Part shown: positions 20,876-33,300 of the stretch, piece after piece
Layout: each line of letters starts with the position of its first letter
How positions within the stretch are numbered: the stretch's first letter is position 1
Source: Alentia gelatinosa
Taxonomy: Eukaryota > Annelida > Polychaeta > Phyllodocida > Polynoidae
Reading direction: 5' to 3'
Assembly: GCA_950022655.1 (NCBI GenBank)
Contig: OX465583.1
Coordinates: forward strand, 18,341,318 to 18,405,317
Length of the DNA stretch: 64,000 nt
Translations under genes and position numbers: made by a program
The notes under the pieces: generated by a model
Told to the model about the DNA's origin: nothing
Database searches by the model: none
Seen by the model: only the letters and a program-made list of their open reading frames with translations

Positions 20876-22510
20876 CATTATGGACATCTATAACCTGTGG
20901 TCATCTACTCGGCTATTTACATAAATATTAAGTTTACTGTAATCTCAAACGCGAGGGACCGGGCGGCAGAACGGTGGAAACCGAGCTCGGACATCATACA
21001 ACTGTATTTGATGAAAAACCCTAATAAACTTGATCAAAAAAAAAAAAAAAAGATGAGGAAAGATACATTTGTTATAAATAGTATGAAGACGAGCGATCGG
21101 CTTGAGCGACTGCTGGTATGTGACGGCGTTCTCTTGGCGGGCAGGCGGAATTTGAGTTAATTTATTCCGGTCACCTTCAAAGCAAGGTACCCACTGGTTG
21201 TGGTCAATCACATGATTGTCTTTGATGTCCCTAATTGGTGCAGGTTGAGACCAAGAGCGGCGGGAACCGATCTAGGCCAATGCATGCAGTTGGTTTAGAT
21301 GTCTTTGGTTCTCTGTGGTGGGGGACCAGTGTGTGTTGTGTACACAGTGGTGCCGTCTTCAGCAAACTGAAAGAACCCTTCTGTTGGAGAATGGGCCAGA
21401 TTGTGGTGCTGCCCCCTGTGGTTCAGACGGTCTGCTGTCAGTGGGTGTTAGTTCTTTCTCCAGATTATGGTTCTTATTGTCCTGGAGCATACCAGCAGTT
21501 TCAATTGCATACAATCTCATCAGGCTATTTTTGGCTGATCGCGTGAACTGTCCCCTCTGTGTAGAGGGTCAAGTCATTAATTTGCTTGCTTAAAGGTAGT
21601 TTAATGTTGAAGAAAATCAAAGTAGAAGCCGTCACATTTCAGTCGCCTCATGGTGATGTGGATAAGAAGTGGTAACTATTGGTAAAAAAACTTTTCAATT
21701 CGTAAGGCAAAAAGAAACAAAACTGTCTGTCTGTCTCTGTCTCTCACTCTCTGTCTGCCTGCCTCTCTCTATTGGAGAAATAGACCATTTCTACAGAATT
21801 TTTCTCTAAATGGAGTATTAATTCATACAAATAAATATATTAGCCAAATCAGTCACTGTTGTCTGTATATATATATTAGGATATACACATGCACTTATAA
21901 TCATATAGTTGTCAAAATAGGTGCATCTTTGGAGTAGCAGCCTCGCTCTATGTAACGCGGCATGTGATTGGCAGAGCGCCAGTGACCCTGTCTTAACCTC
22001 TGCCTTATGTAATGGGCATTGCATTGACCAACCACTAGATAGGTTCGTAGAAGTGTATACATACAGTGTGCCATCACTTATATATATATGAATACATGAA
22101 TTCCATCAGAATCACCCTGTTGTATTTTTCATATTCAGTAAACAAGACATACAATTCACCCAATACATATAATATGCAGTCCCATAATGCGACTTAGGCG
22201 CTAAAAATCTAATATTAATGGCCATATCAGCAGGTAAATCAATGTCGGAATATGATAGGCACTGACCGATAATGTATCTTATCAGATACGAAAGGTTATT
22301 TCATTCATCTTCCTCCTGCACAATATAGCAACAGAATTATTTCAGAAATCAAAACAGGTCGTATTAATGTCACGACGTGGTTTAGCTCACTAACATGCAT
22401 TGAATCTTTCAGTCAAATTTTACAGTTAGAATAGTGATGTCTGATAGTAAGGTTCTCTTTATGCAGAGTGTTGGACATACATAGAAACGTGTAGCCAAAT
22501 CGTTATTGAG
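20876..22510. other. No gene seen; poly-A run and CT-rich microsatellite
   Basis: A run of 15 A lies at about 21036-21050, and a (CTGT)n/(CTCT)n tract at about 21722-21772. Short ORFs at 21235-21593 have no recognisable domain and were not accepted. Confidence 0.5.
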
Positions 22511-22514
22511 TATA

Positions 22515-22693
22515 CAGTAGAACCCTGCCTAACGGACACCCCACGTAAGCGGTCACCCCGCGTTAACGGACGCCTTTGCTCGGAACGGTTTTCTATATTA
22601 GATGTTTATTTTAACCTCGCGTAAGTGGACACCTCGCGTAAGCGGACACTTGAACCCGGAACAAAGGGTGTCCGCTTACGCGGGGTTCTACTG
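22515..22693. mobile_element. pogo/Tigger-like MITE, 179 bp
   Basis: TIRs of about 27 bp, CAGTAGAACC...GGACACC at the left and its inverted match at the right, are flanked by TA on both sides (22513-22514 and 22694-22695). Internal copies of CGTAAGCGGACAC repeat the TIR motif. TIR type and TA duplication are those of Tc1/mariner-pogo elements. Confidence 0.88.
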
Positions 22694-22699
22694 TATTAC

Positions 22700-23351
22700 T
22701 CTGATGGCAGGGGTATTGAATTGAATCTCTGATGTTTGGGTGTTTGTGTAAAAAGCCATCCATAAAGTACACATAAAACATTTCCGAATGATTTGACCCC
22801 CACCCCCTCACCATCTTGTATGCAATAGATTAAAGAAAGGACATACGCAAAATCTCCGAAGTTTTTGACACCTGCCCCCTGGACACATACCTCATGAGTG
22901 AACCCTACTCCATTCCTTTGATAACAGTAGTAGAGCGCTTCCAGTGGAATTGAATATTAAATTTTATTTATATTCCTGAGTGCTATCACTGGAGCCTATC
23001 GAAAAAAGGGACTTGCTCCTCAGTAGATCCTCCAGGCTAAATAAAAACTGAAAAAAATTCTTTTGTTCAATTTTGAATTAACACTTGGAGTATTATGGAT
23101 ACACAATTATGCAACGGTGGAGAGTGTACATGCCTATCAACTATATTTTATCTATATAAGGAAACAAGGAAACTTTCATGTAATTTGTAGTTGTATGGCC
23201 AATAAAAAAATTGCTAGTCATAAAAGAAAAGAAAAATCCTGAGCACTGCTTTATCTTTGTAGTTTACCGAACGTATTCTCAGTGTGATAAACAAAGTAGG
23301 TCTGGCGTTATCTCAGCCATCAAGGTGACGACCTGACCGCATGTATAGGCC
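22700..23351. other. No gene seen; left flank of the large transposon
   Basis: AT-rich host DNA with no supported feature. It ends in GGCC followed by the AAGTAGA target duplication at 23352-23358. Confidence 0.5.
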
Positions 23352-23358
23352 AAGTAGA

Positions 23359-23478
23359 CACCCCTCTCACAACTTCTCACAGATATTTAGTCTCTTTCTA
23401 TAAAACTTCTCACCTTTTACATAGTCACAGAGAATTCTCACTACTCTGGGGTTTAAACCTGCGAGACGACAGGCCTGC
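23359..23478 (+). repeat. Left terminal inverted repeat of the KDZ transposon
   Basis: 120 bp starting CACCCCTCTCACAAC. The core TCTCAC occurs four times (23365, 23375, 23408, 23436), three of them as TTCTCAC. These are candidate transposase-binding sites. The only difference from the right copy is G at 23472 or 23473 (GACAGGCC against GACAAGCC). Confidence 0.95.
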
Positions 23479-24267
23479 CACCTGCATGGTTAATTTAAAA
23501 CTAACACTACGTGGATAGTATAGCCTATGGTGATTGAAGACTATAGCCAGCACATTTTAGGTGTTTTGGGTACAATGACGTTCTGACTCAGCATCTATAC
23601 GACACAATTATAATATATAGGTGGAGATTCTTGAACTCAACAGCACCTTATCAATGTGGTTCAGCTGTAAAAAGCTAGAAATCGTCTAGCGCAAATGCAA
23701 AGTGCATGGCACCGATTGATTATCTAATTCCACATACTTTACCTGACAACTGTGATACCACATGCTCTTAGTCTTATGCCAGTGACTGTTTTAATATCGC
23801 TTGTACTAATAGTTGTCTATACACTTATTCTTATAAAAGCTTGTCTAGATCTAGTGTAAACACTCAATGACATTCTGGGGTGGATGACTACATCCTAATC
23901 TAACATACCCGACCATGTAAATATATCCAAATTTGAATGTTTTACCCTATATTCTTCACTTTCAAAAAACAACGAACAAGATTATTAGTGAACTGAGGAG
24001 GTCACAGCTCAACAGCCGCCTCTCAGCATAGAGAATCATCTCACAGACTGTCAATCACCAGTGGCACTTACTCAGTCATAAATCCATATTTTCATGGTAT
24101 TAATAATAATGGATTTTCGCTTTTTTTATTTAAATTCACAACAGCCATTAACATCAGAGTTGAATAAAGGAATTAACTCATATTTTCACGGAATTTTCTT
24201 TAAAACTAAATTAGACAATCTAGACTTGTTCTTATCAAAACTAGGTCATAGTGACGTCATGATTTTA

Positions 24268-24339
24268 CACACTGCGCCGCTCCGGTTTATCGCTCCGCAA
24301 AACCTGAGTTTCTGTAGGTTGCTCTAGCGGTGCAGTGTG
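24268..24339. mobile_element. 72-bp micro-MITE with 9-bp target duplication
   Basis: Ends CACACTGCGCCGCT and AGCGGTGCAGTGTG form a 14-bp inverted repeat with one mismatch. ATGATTTTA is duplicated at 24259-24267 and 24340-24348. A 60-bp relative lies at 49854-49913. A 9-bp duplication is typical of Mutator-like elements. It sits about 50 bp before the start codon of the transposon's plus-strand gene. Confidence 0.9.
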
Positions 24340-24391
24340 ATGATTTTATAGAAGTTCCCGCCAGATTTCACCCAGCTTTCTACACAGAGAA

Positions 24392-27300
24392 ATGGATCCT
24401 CTTCCCCACAGAAAGACTAAGGTAATGTCACCCTTCGTATGTAATTCTTATATCCATTTTCATATCTATCATCAGTCAAAAGCGCTTTATTATACCTTCC
24501 CTCATGGACATATGGTCAACTTGTTTACAATTTACGTTCCATCTTGAATGCGTACAAGATGGAGGGGGTGGGGGGGGGGGAGGGTCAAAACTTCTGCTCT
24601 GTGCATTTCACGCCATAATTTCACGAATATAAACAGAGATACTCGTTATAAAGACCAGTAAATAGCTATAGACATGCTGGAGACAGTCTGCACTTTTATA
24701 CTTTCATTATCTAAAGGGAACCAATGAATATTTACTATTTCGCCTTACGCTGTTACCAGCGATCACAAAAACGGCCAGGGTAAACCCATGATGACCACTG
24801 ACAAATTGACACTAAGTCAAGTCTGTGTACATGTGATGGGCCCTTCTAATGGCAACAACTGGCAATAGCTTAGGCTTAATTTCAAATAGCTGAGTGAAAT
24901 TAGTCCGCTGGTGGAGGTCTGATAAGGTTTTTGTATTATTATACATTGTCATCCAGTGATGGTAACAAATTGTTATCACAGATTTCTGTCATCAATCAAT
25001 ATTATCTAATTATTTGTATGTTCAGTCATAAAAAAGTACATAATGATCGATAGCCTAGCCATAGGGACATAGTTGAAAGTGTTAAAGTTCCTCTTTCATT
25101 TTAATTCATATTGAACAAAGTTTCATGTTCTGAAAATACATATTTTCATTAATTTTAGAGTCCAAAACAGCTGGATCTACTTTTGCATTTCTACGAGGCC
25201 AAACATATGGTTACTACCAAGGATAAGCACAACATATCGAAGTGCTCTGCCGAGAGTGGTTTGTCTACAAACGAGATAAAGGTGAGTAGGTTTGCCACTA
25301 TAATTGTATATTTTGTACAGCCATCAGTCACTAATGAACTAATTTTCATGCTTTTCATTTTTTGAAAATGTGATTATTGACACCAATAAGTCATCAGTTA
25401 CCAGGCAATCCTCAATTTAAAGACCCTTAAGACTAAACATAGCGTAATTTCACTTTCCAATAGTCACCATCTAGGTATTTTTTCCAAAAATTTTACATTG
25501 ATATATTTACATCAAGGCTAAGCCCGAGAAAAACACTGGGTGGGCAGTTAATCCAAGTGCTGTGGGCAAGGTACCCACCTGTGGGAGAGTGGGGTTAGGG
25601 AGAGTGGGGTGGGGATTGTTTTTTTTTGTTTTTTTTAATCAAGTTTATTGGTCGTAATTCAACAACAATGGTTGATTTTCAATTACGGCCAGTTAGACAA
25701 TGTTGGCCTCATAATCAAGGTATCTTCCAATTTCTAACATCAATACACCGTTAATATCATATGAGCATGAGCTGAATCAACCAAATACACATTCAGGTTA
25801 AGTACCTAGAGTAATTCATCTGTAGTATAAACTCATTATTATGATAACACCTGAAGCCAAAATACTGATAGAAACTTGACACTAACACAGAAGGCCTGGG
25901 TAACATGTACAGCCTTTTGAAACTAAGTGGATACTGCCGATACTGTGGCTGAAGCAATTGACAGAGGGGATTTCATAGAAATAGAAATTACAGATATTAC
26001 AGAGTTAAGTAGTTACATGGTAGGTAATGTTAAGCATGAAACGGAAGTAATAGAAAATATTTCATACACAAATACACCCCATTTGGTCTCCCAACTATTG
26101 CACATTTTATTCCTACATTGCAAAATTGTCTTATGCTATGATCATACTTGTTCTTATTCTACAATTATTTTAGAAATGGATCGGTAACCATAACGCAAAA
26201 CTGAAGGGCACTCGAAAGGGAGGAAAACATTATCCACGTGCCCAATCTGCTGCAACCGTTAGGGTAGCCAGTGGTTTCAACATTTTTCAAAAGGACATAC
26301 AACCTCCAGGTAAGTATTTGGTCGAAAATCACGAAATTGCAGCAAATAGACTATATTTCGAATATTTTAAAATGTCCTTTTTGGGGACTAGTTTAAATAG
26401 TTTTCATGCATCTAGGGCATTGTAGGGCAGAGTCTAGAACCATAAATATCACATAAATCCAATATTTAGACAAATTATGGCTAAAAACGTGAGGGCGTCA
26501 CGTTACGACACCAGCATAAAATCGTGCATAAAATAAAATGAAAAAGTTGCAGAATAAAATGAGTTTCACTGTTTTTAATGACTCACTTATATGCATCTTC
26601 CCACCATAAAAGGATAGGCCTATATGGCTTCCTTCATACTAAACTGAATTTGTGCTATTTTGGTGTAGTTTAGGCAGTCACGTTACGACACCCACTAAAC
26701 TATCAATAGTTCCGGTTCCCTATGATATTAGTAATAGTTCTTTTAGGATATCAAAAGGTAGATATATAGCTACACAATGGCGAAAGAATTAAGTCTCTAT
26801 CTTTATTAGAAAAAAAGTTATCAGCCCAAACGTATTTTTTCGTCACGTTACGACCCCGTCACGTTACGACCCTGTCACGTTACGACCCCGTCACGTTATG
26901 ACCCGCAGTGGGTCACATAGGGTCAGGAAAAAGGTAGAAATAATTTTCCTGTGTTGGGTACATATATACCTATAGAATGGCAAAAAATTAAATCGTTATC
27001 TTTACTAGAAAAAAGTTATGAGGCTCTAAATATTTTTGCATCACGTTACGACCCCCGTCACGTTACGACTCCCATCACGTTACGACCCCCCAGTGGGTAT
27101 AAGGCCAGGGAGAGCAAAATAATGATAGAAATACATTTTCTGTGGATCAAATCAATTTCCCCAGTGTCAGCCCATTCCCTGGTGGGGGGTGTGGACACAG
27201 CCTATAAATATGAGCCAGTTTGGGGGTGGGGGGTGGGGGGAGGGGTCATAACGTGACGTTTTTATTTTCATATTAGCCCTGTGCTAAAGCTAATTATGCT

Positions 27301-30300
27301 AGTTAGCGTTCCCAACTTTGCACATGAGTCCTCTAATATATAGAGATGATATTTGCGAAAGTAATTAATGATCCTCTCATATTTGATTTTTTGGGTAGTT
27401 GCTGCTATTTCGTGATTTTCGACCATTTATGTATATGCTAGATTGCACAGTATTTTATGTTGAACCCCTGTTTCTCTCATTCTCTATCAATTCACTTAAG
27501 CCATTATAGAAGTGATAAATATGTTACTCAGGTGGTGCTCCTATTGTAATCTCACAGTATTATTTCTAAGTCCAATTCCCATTAAGCTGTCTGAGAACAT
27601 TGATGTACCTTCATTTGCACTTTCTTCTTTTATATTCACCATAATTTTCACAGTGTCACTTTAACCATGATGACCTTTAACAGCCCACCTTGATACCAAT
27701 GTTTTTATCAGATAAACTTTTCACTTATATCTGAGAGAGTATACTTTAAAGCTGGCACCCATTGTTTTCTCACACATTCTTCCACGGCATTCTTACACAT
27801 TGTGACAACCTCAAACTTTATATTATTTTCTACTATAGCTGTCATTGAAACATATCACATATATTTTCACAGGAAATATGCCTTTCAAGGAAATACCTAC
27901 CTGGTACTCCACAGAGTGGAATGCCCTTCCTTCTGAGAAGCAAAAGGAGTATCGTCAACGAGCTAAGCAAGCAAGAGTTGCGAACAATACACAGCAAATG
28001 ACACAAGAAGCCAAGCACACCCGCAAGAGCTACCTTCTCCGCAAACTTAATAATTGTGTAAGTCTAGTAGATTTTCATTTGAATTTTCTCGCCCCTAGGG
28101 GACACTACTCTTGCTTTTCATTTGCCATTAATCCTCCCAGTCTGTACTTTATGAAAAATACAATCATTTATCATCAATTTTCATTATAAAATATTTCTGA
28201 AAGCCAATTGGTTATCTTTTGATTAATCATATACAATTGGAACACTGTGGTAAGAGGAGAGGTGGTTGGGACCATGTGTGGGCGCATAGGCTTCAGTGTT
28301 GATATATGGGGTTGTGGCTGTGGCAGTGGCAGTGGTTGCACATGCAGGAGAGTGTGGGTAAACCTTTTCTCAGGCATGAAAGTCGGGACTGAGGAAAATA
28401 TCAGATATTTAAAAAGAACAATTTATCCCATTATTTTGGAACAGAATGGCTATATATAGATATGTATATCACCCACTATGAGTCTTGCTGATGTATACGA
28501 AATGTTTGAATTCCTCATTTGTCAGAAAACTTGCATCCCTGTTTTTCACTTTTCAATATAGATGTATCTATATATGTATATGAATACACCAAATATAAGA
28601 AACATAATGTGATATGTATAAGCCCATGCAACATATCGCACATTAATCAAGTTACATTTATAAATGCTGGGCGACAGATACAGCCAACTCCAACATATCA
28701 ATTTCAAAAATCATCATAAGTTTCTTGAGAGGATACTCTGTGTCTCACTATATACATGATTGTGACTTTAGAGCTCTGAATGTCAAAAGGATCTGGCTAG
28801 TTCTGTAATTCCAAATTTTTCATAGAATAAAGGGTCATTCTTCAGATGAATGTAAATCTGAGGCGAAAATATGTAAGGGGGGGGGGGGTTGCTCAAAAGC
28901 TCATGGCTTTATTATCACAAACTTTAAAAGCCATATTGACTCTTAGCTCATTCAATTATATCTCTATTAACTCATCAACATAACTATCTTCTATAATGCC
29001 ACCCAGTAGTAAGCCATCATATAATAATTTCTTCTTTCTTGGCAAACACATATGTATGGAAATCTACCTTTTTTACCAATAAAAGTTTCATATTGGTATA
29101 TGGATAAAAATAAAGATGTTCTATATTTTCCAGTGCACTGAATTGAGTCAGTTCGGAGTGGAGGTTGCCACCTTTCTCCTTGAGCCTGGAAGAGAAGCTT
29201 GCTTAGGGGGGTCGCCTGGTGGAGTACGTTTCTTCCAGTTACAAAGGTATCCAAGTGTTCTACTGGCCAATGAATTCAGAGAATTTATCAAACAAGGTAA
29301 GTTTATGTGATTTCTATATACACCTGTTTATATTCATCATCTAACAATAACATACAAAATCCCTTACATGATGAAAGGCGATTACAATTAAAAAATAAGT
29401 ATAGCCACCATGAGAATTAACTGTTCATCAAATTAACTGAACTACCACAGTTAGTGTTAATTTCCAAATATTCTCAATCCAAGGTCATCTTTTGGTATCA
29501 CTAACATGCATCAACTCACTAGGTATTTCAAGTAAAAGCAAACCCTTTACTCTTTAAGCAGATTATACTTTAATGCCAGCTTCTAATATCTTAATATATT
29601 ATGTTCATGTTATGATAACATCATTATTGTGCCAATGGTTTCCTGTCTCTTAGGCTTGTGTAACACAATTCACATATAAACAATTATTTTTACATGTCAA
29701 CTCGAAAATATCTCCAAATATATTCACCCCATAAAATCTATATTTTCTACCTATATTTTACAGAAAACTTACCACCCCAAACAGCAACCAATACAACTGT
29801 AGTACCTCAGCAAATTCCCATCACTGGAGAAGGTAAGAACCATCTCAGCACCACTAAATACTTTCTTTTAAATCAGATTTAAACATCATCAAATGTGTGT
29901 ATTAACACAGCATGAACATGTGGATTTAGCAATATGAGTATATGCTCATGTTCATTTTGGCATTTTCGTTATAGTTAGCCTTGCCAAACGTCTTGTTAAT
30001 CATTACAGGTCATTTCCATACTCTCTGCAGGTTCCTTTGCACCCCAAGGTAAAATCTATTTGTTGAACTGAGGGAGAAGTCTCACCTCTGTTTACTTCTC
30101 ACACCATATATGAGAAGGAGTCTTTCATGAAGATTTCATGAATTCCAATCTGTGTTAAAACATTTTCGTAAATATTGGAAAACTGATGACTCAAGGCACT
30201 TTGTGCCTTTCCTGTGGTGATGCCTCCAGGGATCATTTGTCATAAAAGGGTTGATGAAATATACCGGATATATCTATGCCAGCAGTGTCATAGTGATAGT

Positions 30301-33300
30301 TTTATGAGCATTTTCTTGTGATGATTAGACAAATGCTCTCTACTTACATAGTCTGCCAAAACATTCTCTTTGACAAGGACAAACTCAATTAAAAGTTTTA
30401 CATTTAGCACTACCTGCAACATCCAGGCGCTCCTAGCACACTCTAGGAGGACCTTATTGCATCCACGGCTAGTAGTGTGGATAATCGGGTGGGACAAAAA
30501 ACACAATAGGAGGCCCAATAAACTGCTGAGGTCTTCTTTAGATTTTCACTGTTTCTTTATGTAACATTCAAGTTTTACTTTGTTAATGAATATATCAACT
30601 GTTGGGAGATCCTGATTCCTTTCTTTCCCAACCTTTTAGGTATCCTGCAGGTAAGTCATGTCGGTAACAATTTGTTGTTTGTTACTGTCATGCTTCAGTC
30701 TGGACAGGAGAGGCGAGACAGCGCTGTATAGCGACCCCCCACACACACACACACAAACCCACTCCAGGCCAGGTCCTGTCAACCACATCACGGTTGTGAT
30801 TATTAACGGGCAGTCTGGAGGGTCTGTAGCTCTTGGGTCTCCCATGAGTGTAAGAGATCCATTGATGGACTCAAATGGAGTGATACTATCTCTGACGTCT
30901 AGTTTAGGCTTCAGGGTAATACCAGTCTGTCAACAATCATATAAGGCTGTATAATTAGTTAACCGGAAAATAAATCAGCCCCAAATGTCTTACTATCTTT
31001 TTGCAGTGCCTGATAGGCCTCTCTGGCAATATGGCTGTCGTGTATTAGTTTGTGTGGGAGACTTAAGTAGGGGGGCTGCAAGCAATGACTCACACTGCAA
31101 CATACATTTCATGCAACACTTTTTATTTTTTTATATATATATTTTGCCCAATAAGTAAGTACAATTGCTAGGCCTCTGCAGGGCAGGTATTCTTGCCAAG
31201 CTTTATAACCAGTGAACAGTGTTTGAAGCAGGAACAATCCCCTCCTCTCCCATTAAGGGAAAGATAGAAATATACAAATTGTTATTTACAATGTCGTGGT
31301 GATGAAATGAGTAAAGAATAATTTCCACACTTATGATATATCATACTCAGACTTTGGACTTAAATACTCCAGAAATCACCATGGTACTTTGTATCAGCAA
31401 TCAAAAATACACCAAAAGTATTTTATTTTAGCTTTTAACAACAATTCTTCAGCGGATATCCAGATCAAGTAAGCAAAAGCACTATCATGAAAATTAGAGT
31501 GCAGTGCTTCCATGCCCCATTCATGAATGGCAGTAATAGTGAAATGGTTTGATATTACCATCGATCACTGAGAACACTATTCATCTATCAACACCTTCCA
31601 AAGGGATGCGTGTTACATTGATTTTGCAACATAAGCACAATAATTAGAGCAGTACCTTTAATCTAAATTTTTGGAATCCCTCATAAGGTTCAGCATTCAC
31701 CTTGCCACTTTGAATTTTAGTGCTTACAGGCTCACCTGTATGAGACAACAACATAATAATTTCGTCTTGTTCCTTTACAGCATCTACAGCAGGGGAAATA
31801 GAAGCTACACCATTGCTTACAATCACACCCATCCTACAGGGTGAGTAATGCTGAATTTCAGAATTATATCAACATTATCATATATTTATTGTGCAAAGCA
31901 TAGAATTCATGCCAAAACCTTTACTGATCATTTTCTTTTAACAAATTTGCCTAAAAGACAGGGTTCCTACAGAGGCTGGAAAACCTGGAAAAGCCAGGGC
32001 CCTGTTTTTCAGTCATGATATCATAGGTCTACGATACTCTAAGATCATCCAGCAAATCCATGACATTTTGGGCAACTAAAGATTGCCAGCATCCTATACA
32101 CAGTGTCATAGCTCGGAATTTGAGATCGGTGCAAAAAGTTCAAGTGTTATGACAAGTAAAGAATTGTCTTAGGCTCTATCAGACTTGGACAGTACAAGTC
32201 AAACCCAATATTTTAAATTCAAACTCAAATATGGGCAGATTAGAGCAACTGATCTTTTCCATACTTTAGGTGATTATAAGTGATATATTTCCTAAAGTTG
32301 GGTTAAAGGTTCATAGCTTAATTCCGACTGTGAGTCAGTGAAATTTGTGTTCCAGTATGAGTGACAGCAGGGAAATGCTGATAATGATGTCCTCACATGC
32401 CCCCAGGCAGCAGCTAGAGCCCTAGGCTCAGAATTAGATTGATTTGTGTTGCTAACAACCACATGGTGGTTGCCGTGTATGTCGCCATTTTCTATGCATT
32501 TAGCTTGTCTCTTTTCTTTTTCTTTGTTGAAAACTGAAAATGTTTGAAATGAATTGCCATTTCAGTATTAAAATATACACTGAGGCAAAAATTACCCTTC
32601 TTTATGCCTACCTAGTAGACAAGCCCATACTTTAAAAAGAGGAGACCACAATTATCATTACTTTAGTGGTATCAAAATGGTCCTTGATGGTGAAAATGAA
32701 ATCTTTTACAGAGCCTGTCCTACTGTTGAAAAAGGGTGCACATCATTTTTCTCCATTATCTTTTCAAAATTGTGCACAGAGCTTCATGATCTTTGGTTTC
32801 TTATTAGCTTTTCTTAACTACGGTACCTGACTGCTTTTGAAATTTTAGTGAGTAAATAGTTCAGGAAATCCTTTTTTGACCATGTTCAGCAAATTGCTAA
32901 TAATATAGCATGCTTTTGAGTAAGAAAGAAAAATCTGAAGATATGTATCCCAAACCACTGGAATTCCACAAGAAATGAATAAATTCAAGCTAAACTTGGT
33001 GATGAATCACATATGTGTAAGGGTCAGGGTAGTCGAGCAGCGTTGTTTTCACTTTGCGCTAGGTGGCGCGAATGCCAATCCCTGCTGTGCGATAAGGCCG
33101 GCCGACCCATGCATGCAAATTCTATGGGGTCGCCTGCATTACGTAACTCAGTCAGTATATAAGGGCTGAGTTCACAGCGGGTCGACAGGTCTTCTCGCGG
33201 TGCCTCTCAGTCGAGTCAACGCCTGGCGCCTCATAATTTGGTAAGGTTTCTTTGGGACCTTTCAACGGTGAAGAGACCCAAATCTCTTCCTGTGCTAGTT

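Noticed and set aside
30640..30650. An 11-nt micro-exon (AG-flanked, followed by GTAAGT) in the accessory gene
   Set aside because: Including it changes the phase from 1 to 0 and breaks the join to the exon at 31781; skipping it keeps the frame.
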